Shown here piece after piece: positions 40,020 through 52,027 of a stretch of DNA of 64,000 nucleotides. This DNA comes from Rallus limicola (Eukaryota > Chordata > Aves > Gruiformes > Rallidae), in contig JAKCOZ010000010.1 of NCBI GenBank assembly GCA_022605955.1, positions 3,712,501 to 3,776,500 of the forward strand, read 5' to 3'. The first letter of the stretch is position 1. Each line of letters opens with the position of its first letter. The notes under the pieces were generated by a model. The model did not search any database and was not told the DNA's origin. It worked only from the letters and a program-made list of their open reading frames with translations. Made by a program: the position numbers and the translations under genes.

Positions 40020-40280
40020 ATTTTAAGTGAAACATTTGCTGGCAAAGTGGCCGTCGAAAGTGGTTATTGAACGTCTTGCGAGAGAGCAAATTGTGGACTA
40101 GAGGTCTTTCTTATATTTTGTAGCAAAGCCAAATTCCATTGATACCACCTCGATGTCAGCCCCTTTCTGCAGCCATTTGTAAAAAGGCTTGTGATGTGAG
40201 ATTGACGACTTAAATACTTCATCAATCAATGCTTTAGCCAATGTGTTGTTCAGTGATTGGTGGAAAATTCAAGTAATCCA
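40020..40280. promoter_or_regulatory. Candidate conserved noncoding element
   Basis: The block keeps several CpGs in AT-rich surroundings (for example near 40050-40080) and contains ATCAATCAAT (about 40221) and TGATTGG motifs, which resemble PBX/HOX/MEIS-type and CCAAT sites. It has no homopolymers or repeats. I recognised no exon. The call is an inference from sequence texture and motif content. Confidence 0.3.
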
Positions 40281-40961
40281 TCTTAGCCCATCACCCTTGT
40301 TCTTTATTCTCTTCAGGTATTTTCATTTTTCCCCCCCTCTTTATTTGTTCACTTTCACTACAATCTGAAAGAGAAGCTGGGCCAGGAGGGAAGGGCCTGC
40401 TGCTATCTTTGAAAACCTAATCATTGCAGTAAAACTCTTTGGTGCAAAAGTGCTACTGAATTAACTGAACTTTTAATGATCCTAGAGGTGGTCTTGGTGC
40501 ATGTGGACTAGCAAAGCATAGGGTAGGCTGCAATTTGCACCATTCTGTCAAATTAAATATGTCAAACATCCTGAATCATTTATATAATCAACAATAAGGC
40601 GCTTATTTCTGCTGAATTAATCTGCTAAGTAGCTTTAAGGAAAGAAATAGGTATGACACAAAGCTAAACAGCGAGTGTAAAGAAACAAAAAAGGGTTTAG
40701 GTTATTCATTTTGGCATAATGGAAGGACATCCTTTGCTCAGAAAGAGAATATCCTTTGCTTGCAAGTGAATATTTATGTTGATATCTGGTACTCCTAATT
40801 TTAATCTCAATAAGGATTAAAAATCTTAACTGCCTACTTGAAATTTTGGTATAGATTATACTGCCACGGCATAGGCTTTATAGCAATCCAGATGAATAGG
40901 CTTTATTCATCTAGATCTTGCTTTTGCGTCTAACAAAAATGTTTCTAATATAAAGGAACGA

Positions 40962-40977
40962 TTTTTTTTTTTTTTTT
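40962..40977 (+). repeat. Poly-T tract (16 T)
   Basis: Uninterrupted run of 16 thymines in AT-rich sequence. Confidence 0.8.
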
Positions 40978-42344
40978 GAGATACAGGTGATGGTTTTCTT
41001 AAAGTGTTACTGTTATGTAGAGAAATATAAAATTACAAATAAATACTGATCCAGAGGCATATGCTTCTAAAGGCTCAGGGTGGCAAAGCATTTATGTATC
41101 CACTTTGTTTCAGGCATATACGTGGATTATTTATGTTTTCTGGATCTGCTAGAAGTATTTGCTTTTTGAGATTCTTTTTACAAGAGATAAAAATTAAGGG
41201 ATCTTCAGGAAAGGACTGTTATTTTTCATTCTTTGCAGTGAAAAGAATTTATAAATGTTTTATAAAATATATATTTGTCTTCCAGTATGTGAAAAAGTGT
41301 TAGATATTTCAACAGCTGCCATTCCAGTGGGAAATTTTGGCACACATACTTTTCACTGGATGTTAATCAGAGTGGCCCATGTGAGGGGAAAGAGCCATAA
41401 GCTTCTAAACTCAGTGTCTGATGTATTCTGAACTTAATGCATATTTTTTTTATTGAACATTATCCTAATCACGTCACTTTGAATCAGGACTGTAGTCAAA
41501 AGTGAGAGAGCAAGTGAGCAAGAATCTAAACTACACTGGCTACCACAGAGGCCACACAGTCCACTCATTCCTCCTCATTGTGCAGAAAGTCTCCAGAGTC
41601 TAAAGTGAATTTTATGACAGCTTTGTTTCATTTCTGTTACTTTATTTATTTTCCAGCTTCGTGAATTTTGGTAAGTCAGTTTGGGATATTCTTCATCTGC
41701 AAAATCCCAGATAGAGGCCACAGTCTGGGCTACATGCCCTAGATGTTTGTCTAGCAGCAAAAAAGTAGTGAGAAGAGAACTTGAGGCTAGATTATGACCA
41801 CGTTTGCATCACTGACCTAAGCCTAAAAAACAAATTCAAGATTGTTCAGCAGAGAGAATATATAAAATAATTAAGAAAAGGCAAAAAAAGAGTGTGAGAA
41901 CTAGAAGTCAAGCCTTTTTATCTTAAAATTCTATACATACTTAGACAGTATCCAGCAAAATATTACTGCATTATTAAGCATCCACATTTTTTGAAGGTTT
42001 TAGTGTTGGAATGTCAAATTAGTTCAAAAAATTCAAAGCAAAATAATCAGAATATGGATTTTCATGACCTGTCTTGACATATTATCAGGACTCTAACAAA
42101 ATAGGGCCAGGAGGGAAGTGGCTACTCTTTATACATTTCACCTTTTATTTCAAAGCTCCCAATGTAGTGTATTGCTAAGTTGATATTTAAGGGATATTTG
42201 ATACTCTTTCACCTGAATAAAAGCAGATTTCTTTGTGTGTGTTTGTGTGTTCATAAATGAGCTGCTTGGTGAATCATTCCTGTCATTAGAAGGTAGATAA
42301 ACTGCAGGGAGGGAACAAAGTCATCATTTCTACCTCTGTGAAAA

Positions 42345-42560
42345 TGATGGGGGTTTTTTAATTATTAAAATGCAATTATTTCCATTATTGATGAGCGTGA
42401 TACTCAGGACAGCATCAATACAAACTGTCCAGGACACACACTCACTTGGATCTCTGGCTGGTCTGGCTGCAATAGAGTATTGATGCCAGTGTTTGTTTCA
42501 CTTCTAATTCACATAATGGATGAGGACTTAAATACAATCCATGGCAAATTAGTACCTAGG
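42345..42560. promoter_or_regulatory. Candidate conserved noncoding element (weak)
   Basis: TTAATTATTAAAATGCAATTA is typical of paired homeodomain or POU-type sites (ATGCAAT-like octamer core near 42368-42376). It is followed by unique sequence with repeated ATTGATG motifs. No repeats or exons were seen. The evidence is motif content only. Confidence 0.22.
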
Positions 42561-42568
42561 AGATTGGG

Positions 42569-42588
42569 TTTATTTATTTATTTATTTA
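42569..42588 (+). repeat. (TTTA)5 microsatellite
   Basis: Five perfect tandem TTTA units; likely polymorphic. Confidence 0.9.
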
Positions 42589-45500
42589 ATGTGTTTATTT
42601 TTGTTACATGTGAGCCCTTCCTCGATACCAAAGCAGGAGACTTTCTGTATTAAGGCAATTAAATAGCACTAGAATTTGAAACATAAAAGCTGATTAATAT
42701 TTGAGGTATGTTATCTAGGCTCCAAGAAACTAGCCTCCAGTACAGGTGTCAAGTTGCTTTCTAGCCTGTCTTTTGCACGTTGCTTCAATTTTTCCATATT
42801 ATATATACATAGATACATATTGCATGCATGCGTTCATTCATATGCCCAAGTACTTCTGGATACATTTAAAAAGTGCAATTATCTTCATTTTCCAAAAACT
42901 ATCTTGCTGGTTGTTTCTCATAGTGGTTGCAAATCACACTGAGAGACTGACAAGTGCTCTTCATGATTTTGCTTTGGAAATCAAGATGTCACTTCTTTCT
43001 TTTGGACCTGACCCATGAAGGCACGTGGCTCTTACAAGTACTACAGCTGAGGAAGTTGGAGTCCTTCTATGTGCTCATAGGTGGTGGCAGAAGGGAAGCT
43101 GGTGTGCTCTTCTGCCTCCTCTACTCAGTCAAAGCCTTCCAGAGCCCATCCTGTCCCTGACATGCCCTTCTTAAACATCCACAGTTTGAAACAAAATGCT
43201 CATAAATGTGATTTATACAAAACCACCTTTCGGAAGGCACTGCAAGACATGGGGTCTCTCAGTTTGTGACAAAGCTTATCCCCTCTGCTTACAATTTTTT
43301 ACAACTGCAGCCCCCTCCCCAAGAAAATACAGGTTTACATAAGACCTCAGTGTTACCACATTTACTCTTATCAAAAGGCAATTTAAGATACATCTTCCAA
43401 TACAACAAAGTCCATTTTTCCTCTATCTATACCAGATCTATACTCTATCTAATACAGGTCTTCCCTTTCATGCTTTCTGCTGAAACCTGAAAGCATCATC
43501 TGTACAAAAGCAATGACAAAGGTTGTGTTTGACTAAAACCCTGATGTAGGCAGGTTTTCTTATAGACAGGGGATTTGGATAAATGCACAAAAGCAACTGT
43601 GCAAAACAACCAGTACAATACTGTATATCAAGAGTAATTAAAAGCTTTCATTAAAAATGTGACAACCAAATCATTTTATATTAGACAGAGAAACCCCTAT
43701 CGACATTTGAAAATAATGAATAAACAGAATGTCAATTCACTAACGTTTGCTATTTAGACTTTGATGCATACTCTTAGCTCTAAAATCTGCTCCTGGATAC
43801 ACACAGGAAACTCCTATTGAAGTCAGTTGGAGTTGTTTATGTGTAGTTGGCAGTGAATTTTGGCCCTCAGACATTTTTTAGTGTTCATTTAAGAGCACAG
43901 GCTAGTATAACCCTCAGTTTAACTCTGAAGAATTTGCTCTCACTGGCTCCAAACTTCATGGCTATGGACCGTTCTTTTAATGCAGCTCAGGCAGAAGTGG
44001 CAATGCAGTTGCTGAATTGACTTGTTGTTTAGAAATTTGGTACTGATATAGACAGATAAGCTAGAGCTGATTGGATTTTTCTTCTGTTATTGCAAAATCT
44101 GATCTCTAGTATTGAGCAAAATACTGTATAATTGTTACAGCAGTCTTTAATTCCCCTGTCTATGATGGAGGACACTGTCATAGATGTGGTAGAGACATAC
44201 CACCTCACAATGGAACACCACACATGAGGATGTGGCAGGTGCTCAGAGGACTGGACTAAGAGAAGCAGACCTGAGGACTGATGCATATGTGTGGGAAGTG
44301 CATTTTCCACGTTTTCCGATTCTCCTTTCCCTAAAGATTCTGCTTACATCCTATCTCTGCTTTTTGCTGACAACCTTGCAGCCCCCAGCCCAGTTCCTTT
44401 CCCTTTCTCTTGCAGCCAGGTGGGTACAGCTGTGACAAAGCCAGAGTTAGTGGTGCTGTGATGTCATGACTTCTGCTCTCAGCTCTGCAGCTCACTTCTC
44501 CAATGGGTGTGCAGAGCAGATCCAGGGAGTGACAGGCCTGCCTGCACACAAATGGCTCTCCTGAGCTCTGTGAAACACTGTGGGAAGAAGTGACAAATCT
44601 TAGGTGCTCCAGGACTTCAGGTGCCAGGCTGCTCCTTGGAGAGTTGTTGAAACTGTATGTTGCATTGATCCTGGCAGAGAGTTAGCTAAAAAGCAATGGC
44701 AGTGCCTGCAGTTTAGAAGGGTTCTTCACTATTAGTGCGAATCATCAAAATGACTCAGTGCATAGAAACAGAGTTGCAATCCTACATTTTCATGGGAATA
44801 AGGGGCCCAAGCAACAGTGGGTGGTGTTCAGCTGGTGCCTCTCCTCTGTGCTCTGTGCTCTGGTGCTTTGGTTTTTCCACCTTCAGTCAGCAAACACTTG
44901 ACTACATTTAGTACTACATGTTTTCATTTACACATCTCCCTGCTGCATTTCCAATGAACACAGGCATGCTGGGGAACCAGCCAGATAGTTTTGTGGGCAA
45001 TCAGCAATCATCACTTTTCTTTATGAAGTGATAGGGATTTTCCCAGCCAGGAAACCCACAGGCATTTTTGGTTTAATGTGCTTGGAAACCTTAGTTTACC
45101 TAAGCCTCCCCAGTCTGATATTTGATGTTGATGAGCCATAACTAGTGTAAGCATATGTTCGTGGTTCACAGTTTGCCTGAATATCAGTGCAATGCAAAGA
45201 GAAACTGCACTAGAAGCACTGTCGGAAGTGAGAGATCTGAAGGGAAAGTGAGGGCTACTCTGTGTTTACTTCTGTAGCAGCCCCCTGAGTGCTTTTCCTG
45301 CTTTGGTTGCAGTCCAAGGTTATACTCATGCAAGGGAATAATGATTTGCTCACCAAAATCAGCGTTGTGTTGTAGCAGTAGGAGTTAAAAGCTCTTTTAA
45401 TAAATGCCCTTAACTTTAGCTTCATGTTTAGGCATAAGAAGGAGCTCTGCTTCTCTCTTTTTGGGGTCTTAAATATTTAGAGTTTGTTTTAAATAATTCT

Positions 45501-45671
45501 TTGGTATAGTATCATATAATTTTCATGGCAGTACTTCCACTGGTGGTGTTATACACTTAGAGCAACCACCAAATAAAATGTAAATGCTCACTTATTATAT
45601 CTTTGTCTAAATTTAATTCCTACCTTTTAACAAATACTTGCCAACAACAATTTTGCCATTAGATTTGTGGG

Positions 45672-45826
45672 TTTCAGTATCTTCTCCCAGGTAAAAAGCA
45701 ATAGGACAAGAGGTGTCCTAGAGTTGTGCCAGGGGAGGTTTGGATTAGGATTAGCAAGAATTTCTCCATGGAAAGCATTGTCAAGCACTGGAAAAGTCTG
45801 CCCAGGGAACTTGTTGAGTCACCTTC
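45672..45826 (+). mobile_element. CR1 LINE 3' fragment, left half (split by LTR)
   Basis: The segment carries the CR1 landmarks TCTTCTCCCAGGTAAAAAGC, AATAGGACAAGAGG, the GCCAGGGGAGG block, AAGCACTGGAAAAG and CTGCCCAGGGAAC, and breaks off at GAGTCACC. The next expected CR1 bases reappear 1 kb downstream at about 46853. The copy is 5'-truncated and non-coding. The interruption shows that the CR1 was in place before the LTR element inserted. Confidence 0.92.
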
Positions 45827-46851
45827 TGTTGTGGTTTTTCGTGGCAGGGTTCTGGTGGAGGAGGGTGGCTGCAGGGTTGGTTTCTGCTGGGCCTGACAGA
45901 GTGAATACCAGCAACTCAAGGCTGGACCTACTGCTGGCCAAGGCCGAGCCCATCAGTGATGGTCATAGTGCCTCTGGGAATCGCATGTAAGAAGAAAAAA
46001 TGCTTTTTGCCACCAGAGAATGGAGTGAGAAGATGTAAGGAACTCTGCAGAAACCAAGGTCAGTGAAGAAGAGTGGGAGGAGGGGCTCCAGGTGCAGGAG
46101 GGAGAGATTCCCCTGCAGCCTGTGGAGAAGACCATGCTGGAGCAGGTGGAGACATACGGAAGATGCTGCGACCCGCATTGAGCAACCCCCTGGCAGGACC
46201 TGAAGCTGATGCAGAGAGAGGCCCATGCTGGAGCAGGTTTGCTGGGGGAACTTGTGACTCCATGGGGGACCAGGCTGGAGCAGTCTGGGACTGAGAAACT
46301 GAGAGACATTCTATGATTTATGACTGCACCCCATAGCTGTGACCCACACTGGGGCAGCTGGTGAAGAGCTGAAGCCCCGTGAGAAAGGGCTCACATTGGA
46401 GAAGTTTGTGGAGGACTGTCTCCCATGGGTGGGGCCCCACACTGCAGCAGGGGAAGAGTGTGAGGAATGCTCACCTCTCCCTCTTCCCCTCTGGCTAAGA
46501 ATGAAAATAACTAATAATGAACTGACCAAAACCCCATTCCTGTTCTGCCCTGGCCATGACACCTGGTGGGGAGGGAGTGAAAATCATGAGTAAAGTGAAG
46601 TCTGCAGAGAGGGGTGGGGGGAGGTGTTTTAAGATTTGGCTGTACTTCTCATTGTCCTACTCTGGTTTCTCTGTGTGTGTAGTGTAGTGTAAAAAATGGG
46701 ATGGTTTTATTTTTTTAATTACCTGTTGAGTCTGTTTTGCTTGTGATGCTGATTGCGGAATGATCTCTCCCTGTCCTTATCTTGACTCCTAAGCCTTCTC
46801 CCCTGTCCAGTTGAAAAGGGGAGTGACAGAGCGACTTTGGAGGGCACCACA
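45827..46851 (+). mobile_element. Solo LTR of an avian ERV-L-type endogenous retrovirus
   Basis: The ~1,025-bp segment begins TGTTGTGG and ends CCACA, giving the TG...CA ends of an LTR with a short inverted repeat. The right half resembles, from memory, the abundant avian ERV-L LTR family: AAGTTTGTGGAGGACTGTCT, GTTTTAAGATTTGGCTGTAC, TGAGTCTGTTTTGC, ATCTCTCCCTGTCCTTATC and CTCCCCTGTCCAG followed by a GGGGAGTGACAGAGCG block. There is no internal gag/pol sequence and no second LTR, so it is a solo LTR, normally produced by LTR-LTR recombination. Several GCTGGAGCAG-type repeats occur at 46130-46340. Candidate 5-bp target duplications are CCTTC (45822-45826) and TCATC (46852-46856), matching at only 3 of 5 positions. 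Open frames inside it are not genes. The expected AATAAA signal is degraded. Confidence 0.85.
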
Positions 46852-46990
46852 TCATCACTGGAGGTATTTAAAAGATGCACAGATGTCTTGCTTAGGGGCA
46901 TGGTTTAGTGGTAGAGTTGGCAGTGCTATTTCAATAGTTGGGACTCAATGATTTTAAAGGTCTTTTCCAACCTAAATGATTCTATGATTT
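46852..46990 (+). mobile_element. CR1 LINE 3' end, right half (split by LTR)
   Basis: CR1 resumes with CATCACTGGAGGTATTTAAA and continues through the TGGTTTAGTGG and GGGACTCAATGATTTTAAAG blocks to TTCCAACCTAAATGATTC and the terminal TATGATT microsatellite. With the left half it makes one collinear CR1 tail of about 290 bp, interrupted only by the LTR. Both elements lie in the plus orientation. Confidence 0.93.
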
Positions 46991-49900
46991 AAAAGTTAAA
47001 TTTACCGTTTTTAACTGTTTTTATGACATCCAGTTACATCAAGATGACAAGTCTACTGGTAAAATAACAATTTAAGTACCACATTTACAGTCAACCATTT
47101 TTTGTCACTCCTAAATTGACAAATTTCAGCTGCTCCTCATTGTTAAAAACAATTTTTAAAATTACACAGTGAGAACATAACAGTCTCTGTCACTGTGTAA
47201 TTAAGTCCCTTGAACTGTTTGCTATATATAGAAATACTGTACTATAAAGTGTTAGTTACCGTTAAAAAAAAAATTACCAATTACATTTATAGTGAAAACT
47301 ATTAAATTGATTTACAGCCAAACAGTTAATTCACTGTGTTTGTGCATAAAACTGGTAGTAATGTGACATAAAACGTAGTTTTCATTTTGAACTCTGCAAA
47401 CTTAGGAAAATTATAAACAGGAAAATACAATAAAACTAATGAACATCTGGAATGCTTATATTCAATAAATGGCTTTACACTTAGAAAATACTTCTGCTGG
47501 AGAGACAGTTTGCTGGTTTCCAGCACAGTGCAATTCTTTGGTGTAATGAGGAATTTTGAGAAGAATTAAGAAGACTCTGACTCTTCCTTCAAGGGTCCAA
47601 CTCAATTATGGGCTGAAATACATCTCCAACTTGACTAAGCAAATTCCAGTGCTTTGCAGGTCTTGGTCTCAAGTGTGGAAGGTAGTTAGCATGCATGAAT
47701 GTTAAGTACATTTACTATCAGAATATATTAATTTTAAATATGTTTTCTTTCATAGCTAATAGTGAATATGTACACATCTAAATTGACATTAATTCTGACA
47801 TCATATATTTTTAGGTTTCACTGTTAAGTATACAGATGTTATGTCAAGGGTCAGTGGAAAATACAACTATTTTTCATTTTATCAGTCTTCAACATACTAT
47901 GGTAACCCAGTACTTATTTACTAGTTTGTCTATACTGCATGCACAGAAACAAAACAAAGTGATCTGGCATATAAATTTTGCCCGTGGTAAAATGAAAATG
48001 AGTATAAATGAACCAAATTAATACCATAATATAGCAAAGTAAAATCCATATTTCCCTTCATCATAAGTATTTTGTTTTCTTTTAGACAGCATAATCCCAG
48101 TGGACAATATATCTTCATCAACTTTTGGGAAATTAATCCTAAACCTTGTTGGTAAAATCAAAACCTCGTTACAGTCAAGGGGAAAGATACCTATATTTCA
48201 GTTTGACATAGAATGATTGAAAATTTTCATGTTACTGAAATGCATCATTTCATAGCTTCTGTTCCATTAAATAAAAACATGTATTAGCTGAATGGATAAC
48301 GTGGATTGGTGGGTGACTACATTTTTTAATAATAGACATTCTGCCCATTGTTTACAGTGATGATTTCTTGCTTCCTTACAAGTAGGAAAAAGAATCTGCT
48401 GCTTCTCTAATCAGAATATAGCAGTACTCAGTATTCACAGCCACAGTAGCTGAAGGACTTGAACTGAGATGATGAAATATTGTCTAAGAAGTGAATATTT
48501 GACTGGTTTTATACAAACATTGAGAAGCAATGAGGAGGTATTACCTGTGTACCTGCTTTATAACTTTAAAAGAGCACTTTAATTATTTAAGCATGTGCTC
48601 ATCATAAACTCGAACTCACAGAAGACAATCAAGCAATTTTCTACATAAAGTTTTCCCCATTGGTCCACCAGACTGATAGAAAAACCTTGATGATTTACTT
48701 GTTTCCCTTTTATTTTCATGTAGTTTTCCCCATAGAACAATAGAAGCTAATTAATAAAACCCTAATAAAGACCAACCTCTAGATGCAACGTCTGCTTGTG
48801 AATCACTGGGATAAAGATCATGAATGAGGAGGGAAAAAAATGTCACGATTCTGCTCTGCCCTGGTAATGATGGTAAAGAACTGTTGAGCACAAGACACAG
48901 ACATACTGAGAGTTATCAGCTCTTTCTCAAACAGCACAGGCATAGACCGCCCACTGTTCTGGGATGCTGCTGTCTGTCCTACAGGCAATTTGAGACAAAG
49001 GTGAGTGATTCATTTGGAATCCAGATATTTCTCAACAAAACCTTCGATACTCTGGGACAGAAAGGGTAATTACGAGGAGAGTGATAGGGGCTAACAAGAC
49101 CAATACTGCAGCTCATCTACTTTTGAGATCACCAGTTTTCAAAACCCAAGTGCCATTGTGCTTGATTGCTCTAACTAAGGGAAACAGGTTGTGGTAAATG
49201 TCGGCTTTTTGTTATCTGCTACTTTCCCTCAAGTATGAGATAGGTTATATGCACTGTGTTCCGTGTATTGTGGTCATTAACAAATGAAGCTGGTTGAAAG
49301 TGTTTGTACTAAAATGGAAAAAGAAAAATGCCACACTCAGAAGAAAAGATTAAACCCCACAGAAAATGCAAATGATTACTTTCAGTGAAAATCTAGAATG
49401 AATTTTACTAGCTCTGGAATGATGCCACATTCAGATTTTGAATGAAAATGAAATGCTGTAATTTCACTTGCTTTAAAACACTGGCAGTAACATAACATCA
49501 ATGTCAAGAGAGTGTGTTGGTCTCAGCTTAAATTGTGCCTATTTTAAAATGTAAAAATTAATAGTGATGCATGAGACATGGTCAATTTTCTTGTGTAAAT
49601 AATCTGCTACCAATGTCAGATTTGCCTGTTTCTCTTATATTTTCTAAGTACAAGCTATAATTTCATTGAATATCTTTATTTTTAGCAAAAGAGGGTCCAA
49701 ACTCCTGATGCTTTATTTTCTTGGAAATAGGTATTTTTACGAACTCTCATCTTTAAGGCATCATGCAAATCAGTCACTGGTTTAAACAACACGTGGTTTG
49801 AACAATATAACACTGTCTCTAGCTATATGAAGTATGGAAAGTGTTACATTTCAGCAAGCTTTATCATATCAATTAATGAGCCTTTTCATGCCTTCTTAAC

Positions 49901-51440
49901 TCTCATTTTACTATGAAGTTTTAAACTAGAAATCACTGTGACAAGTTAATGACCTCGAGTTTAATGTTTAAACTGGGACGTTACTTAGGTCACAGCATGA
50001 ACGAAAACAAAAATCTTTTTATAAACTTCCTCCCTTTTGGTGCACGCAGCCTTTCCTATTCTGTGCCTCTGTGGGTGTCAGCTGGTCCTTGGCAGTAGAA
50101 GACATGTTCTTGCATTCTCGGACTCCATGGTTGTCACCTATAGTGAGAACAGTTAATAAAGTACAGCAGCGCTGAGTTCTTCACTAGTTACCCAGATTTG
50201 TTCATAGCTTCTCCGATGGGATTGTGGTTTCACTCGTTAGTTATACGGTAAAAAGTCTGAGTTCTTTTAAATGCCAGTTCTAACAGAATCACAGGAGCTT
50301 CAGAGTGGTTCAAAGCTAACTTTTCTGGCTCCTGGCACCCCTCACAAAATTCCTGATTTGTGTATGAGTGAATGAGCACAAAACTGGAAGACACAAGATT
50401 GAACAAAAGAATTTAACTTTTTTGGTTTTGGTGAAGGGAAGAAAAAAAAGAAAGATGGCTAAAGTATGTCCCATGCTGACCAGCAATCCAGAGTCTTACA
50501 GATTCAGAGATTTTTACCTGCATGCATAGTTTTCTTTGGAATAAATTTTAAAAATTGTAATTCTGATGAAACAAGGAGCCTGTTACGTCCCTAATACCTG
50601 AATTCTGCAAAAATTCTATGGGTTTAAAACTATATTGTTCACTATTCTTTATTTTTTCTAGTTAAGATTTAAGTTGGACCATCAATAATATTATATCCTC
50701 TTCAGATACTCATGTGTTTATTAGCCTTGGCTCATACTGTTGTGGCTTGGATGATATCTCCCCACGCTCCCTGAGCTGTAGCCGTTAGCTGCTGACCTTT
50801 TGGCAGGGAACTCCTGGTAGTCCCAGAGGCAGCCCTGAAGCCCTGTACACGTCTTCTCACTGAATCCATGTGAACGGAGGATGTAGGGAAAGGGGTCTGC
50901 ATAGCATCACTTCTGAGAAATCATGTCCTCCCACGCTTTCCGAGCCTGAGCACAAATGAGGGGGATGCTCCAGTCACACCGATTTCTACACGTCAATGCC
51001 TTTTCCTTTACCCGTGCTGACTAGCTCCTTTTTGATCTTCATGCATTTTACTTACAATCTAATATGTCACATAATATTAACAGACATAATTAACTGAGGA
51101 GTTGATCCTGCTCTCATTCAAGTCAACAGGAATTTGGCTTTGAGTGAAAAGGGGAGGGATAAGACAAGGTAGGGTCAGAGGTCACACGGTTTAAAGAAAT
51201 TTATCTAGGCTCACTTTAAAAACCACATAAATCTTTCTCTCTTTGCATTGGGGATAGACAGCTAGAGGAAGTAAAAAGCATGGCAAAAGATCTGTAGATA
51301 GGTTGTCATTTAGAAGCAAACATAAAAAGAGCGGAAGCCCCCCCATTGTAAGGTTTTCTCTCATTTCCATCACTCTCTCTTTTTCTCTTCCCCTGCAAGG
51401 TGTAAAAGGGAGGAAAACCAGCCTGAATTCACACTAAGGT
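46991..51440. other. AT-rich noncoding DNA, no gene recognised
   Basis: No exon or repeat family was recognised. Frames reach 81 codons at most. The stretch 50740-51010 is GC-richer and contains several CpGs but no long frame or element ends. The remainder is AT-rich and unremarkable. Confidence 0.55.
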
Positions 51441-51442
51441 TA

Positions 51443-52027
51443 TTGCAAACCTGCCAAGTCCAGAGATGCCCACAGACTTTCGCGAGGACCCTCTTATCAT
51501 GTATGCCACAATCGTGTAATGGGATGCTCATTCATCACGCGGCCAAAAAACAGGTGGTTGCAGTCTACGTGCCAGGTGCCCATTACAAGGGTGTGCCTGC
51601 ATTTCGTAGAGGTCACTGTGACAGATGTTTCCCCACTGCTGTTACCAGAGGATGTCCAGGCTGTATCAACATTCCACTCTCTACATGTGAATGGAAGCTC
51701 AGCTGCCTTGCAGTGGGGGAACCTGCCTCTTTGCCATACGAGGGATGCACATTTGGTCGTGTGAAGGTGGGAGGACAGCATGCATCCCTAATGCCACTTA
51801 CGGAACACACTTCCGAAGATGTCACCTGGTGCAGAACCTGGTCCATCACAGTGCCTGTGAGGCAGCTGGAAATAGCCAGGAGGAGCACATGGAGCATTGC
51901 CGCCCGCAATCTGCATCCAGCCTGCAGGCTGCTGGATGGCCACTCTTGGAGTAGCGTGATCAGCTATAGTGTTACGAGGGAGAGAGAGAGAAAAGAGAAA
52001 AAAAAGGTAAGAATTGATATCCTGTAA
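51443..52027 (+). other. 194-codon open reading frame of unknown status
   Basis: This is the longest open frame in the window. From the ATG at 51443 it runs to a stop at 52025-52027. The peptide is Cys- and His-rich in its first two thirds (for example CDRCF, CPGC) and ends in a low-complexity RERERKEKKK stretch; there is no signal peptide, membrane segment or domain I know. The patch 51440-51960 is GC-richer than its flanks. A second plus frame (51519-51764) and two overlapping minus frames (51613-51909 and 51497-51781) are open too, so coding strand and frame cannot be decided by eye. A donor-like AAAGGTAAGAA lies at about 52002-52012, near the frame's end. It could be a lineage-specific exon, a noncoding-RNA exon, a decayed transposon gene or chance. 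Confidence 0.2.

Larger units (their letters stand above)
40281..45671. other. AT-rich noncoding DNA, no gene recognised
   Basis: Frames up to 93 codons are present but unrecognised. A 16-nt T tract lies at 40962-40977, a TG-rich run at about 42233-42250 and a (TTTA)5 array at 42569-42588. About 44200-44690 is GC-richer, with open frames on both strands and no known domain. Another possible conserved noncoding block lies at about 42345-42560. Confidence 0.5.

Noticed and set aside
45953..46593. Open frames of 60-118 codons on both strands
   Set aside because: They lie inside the solo LTR; GC-rich LTR sequence explains their openness.
50281..50320. AGAATCACAG word resembling the reverse complement of a CR1 end
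   Set aside because: The following bases do not continue as CR1, so the match is chance.
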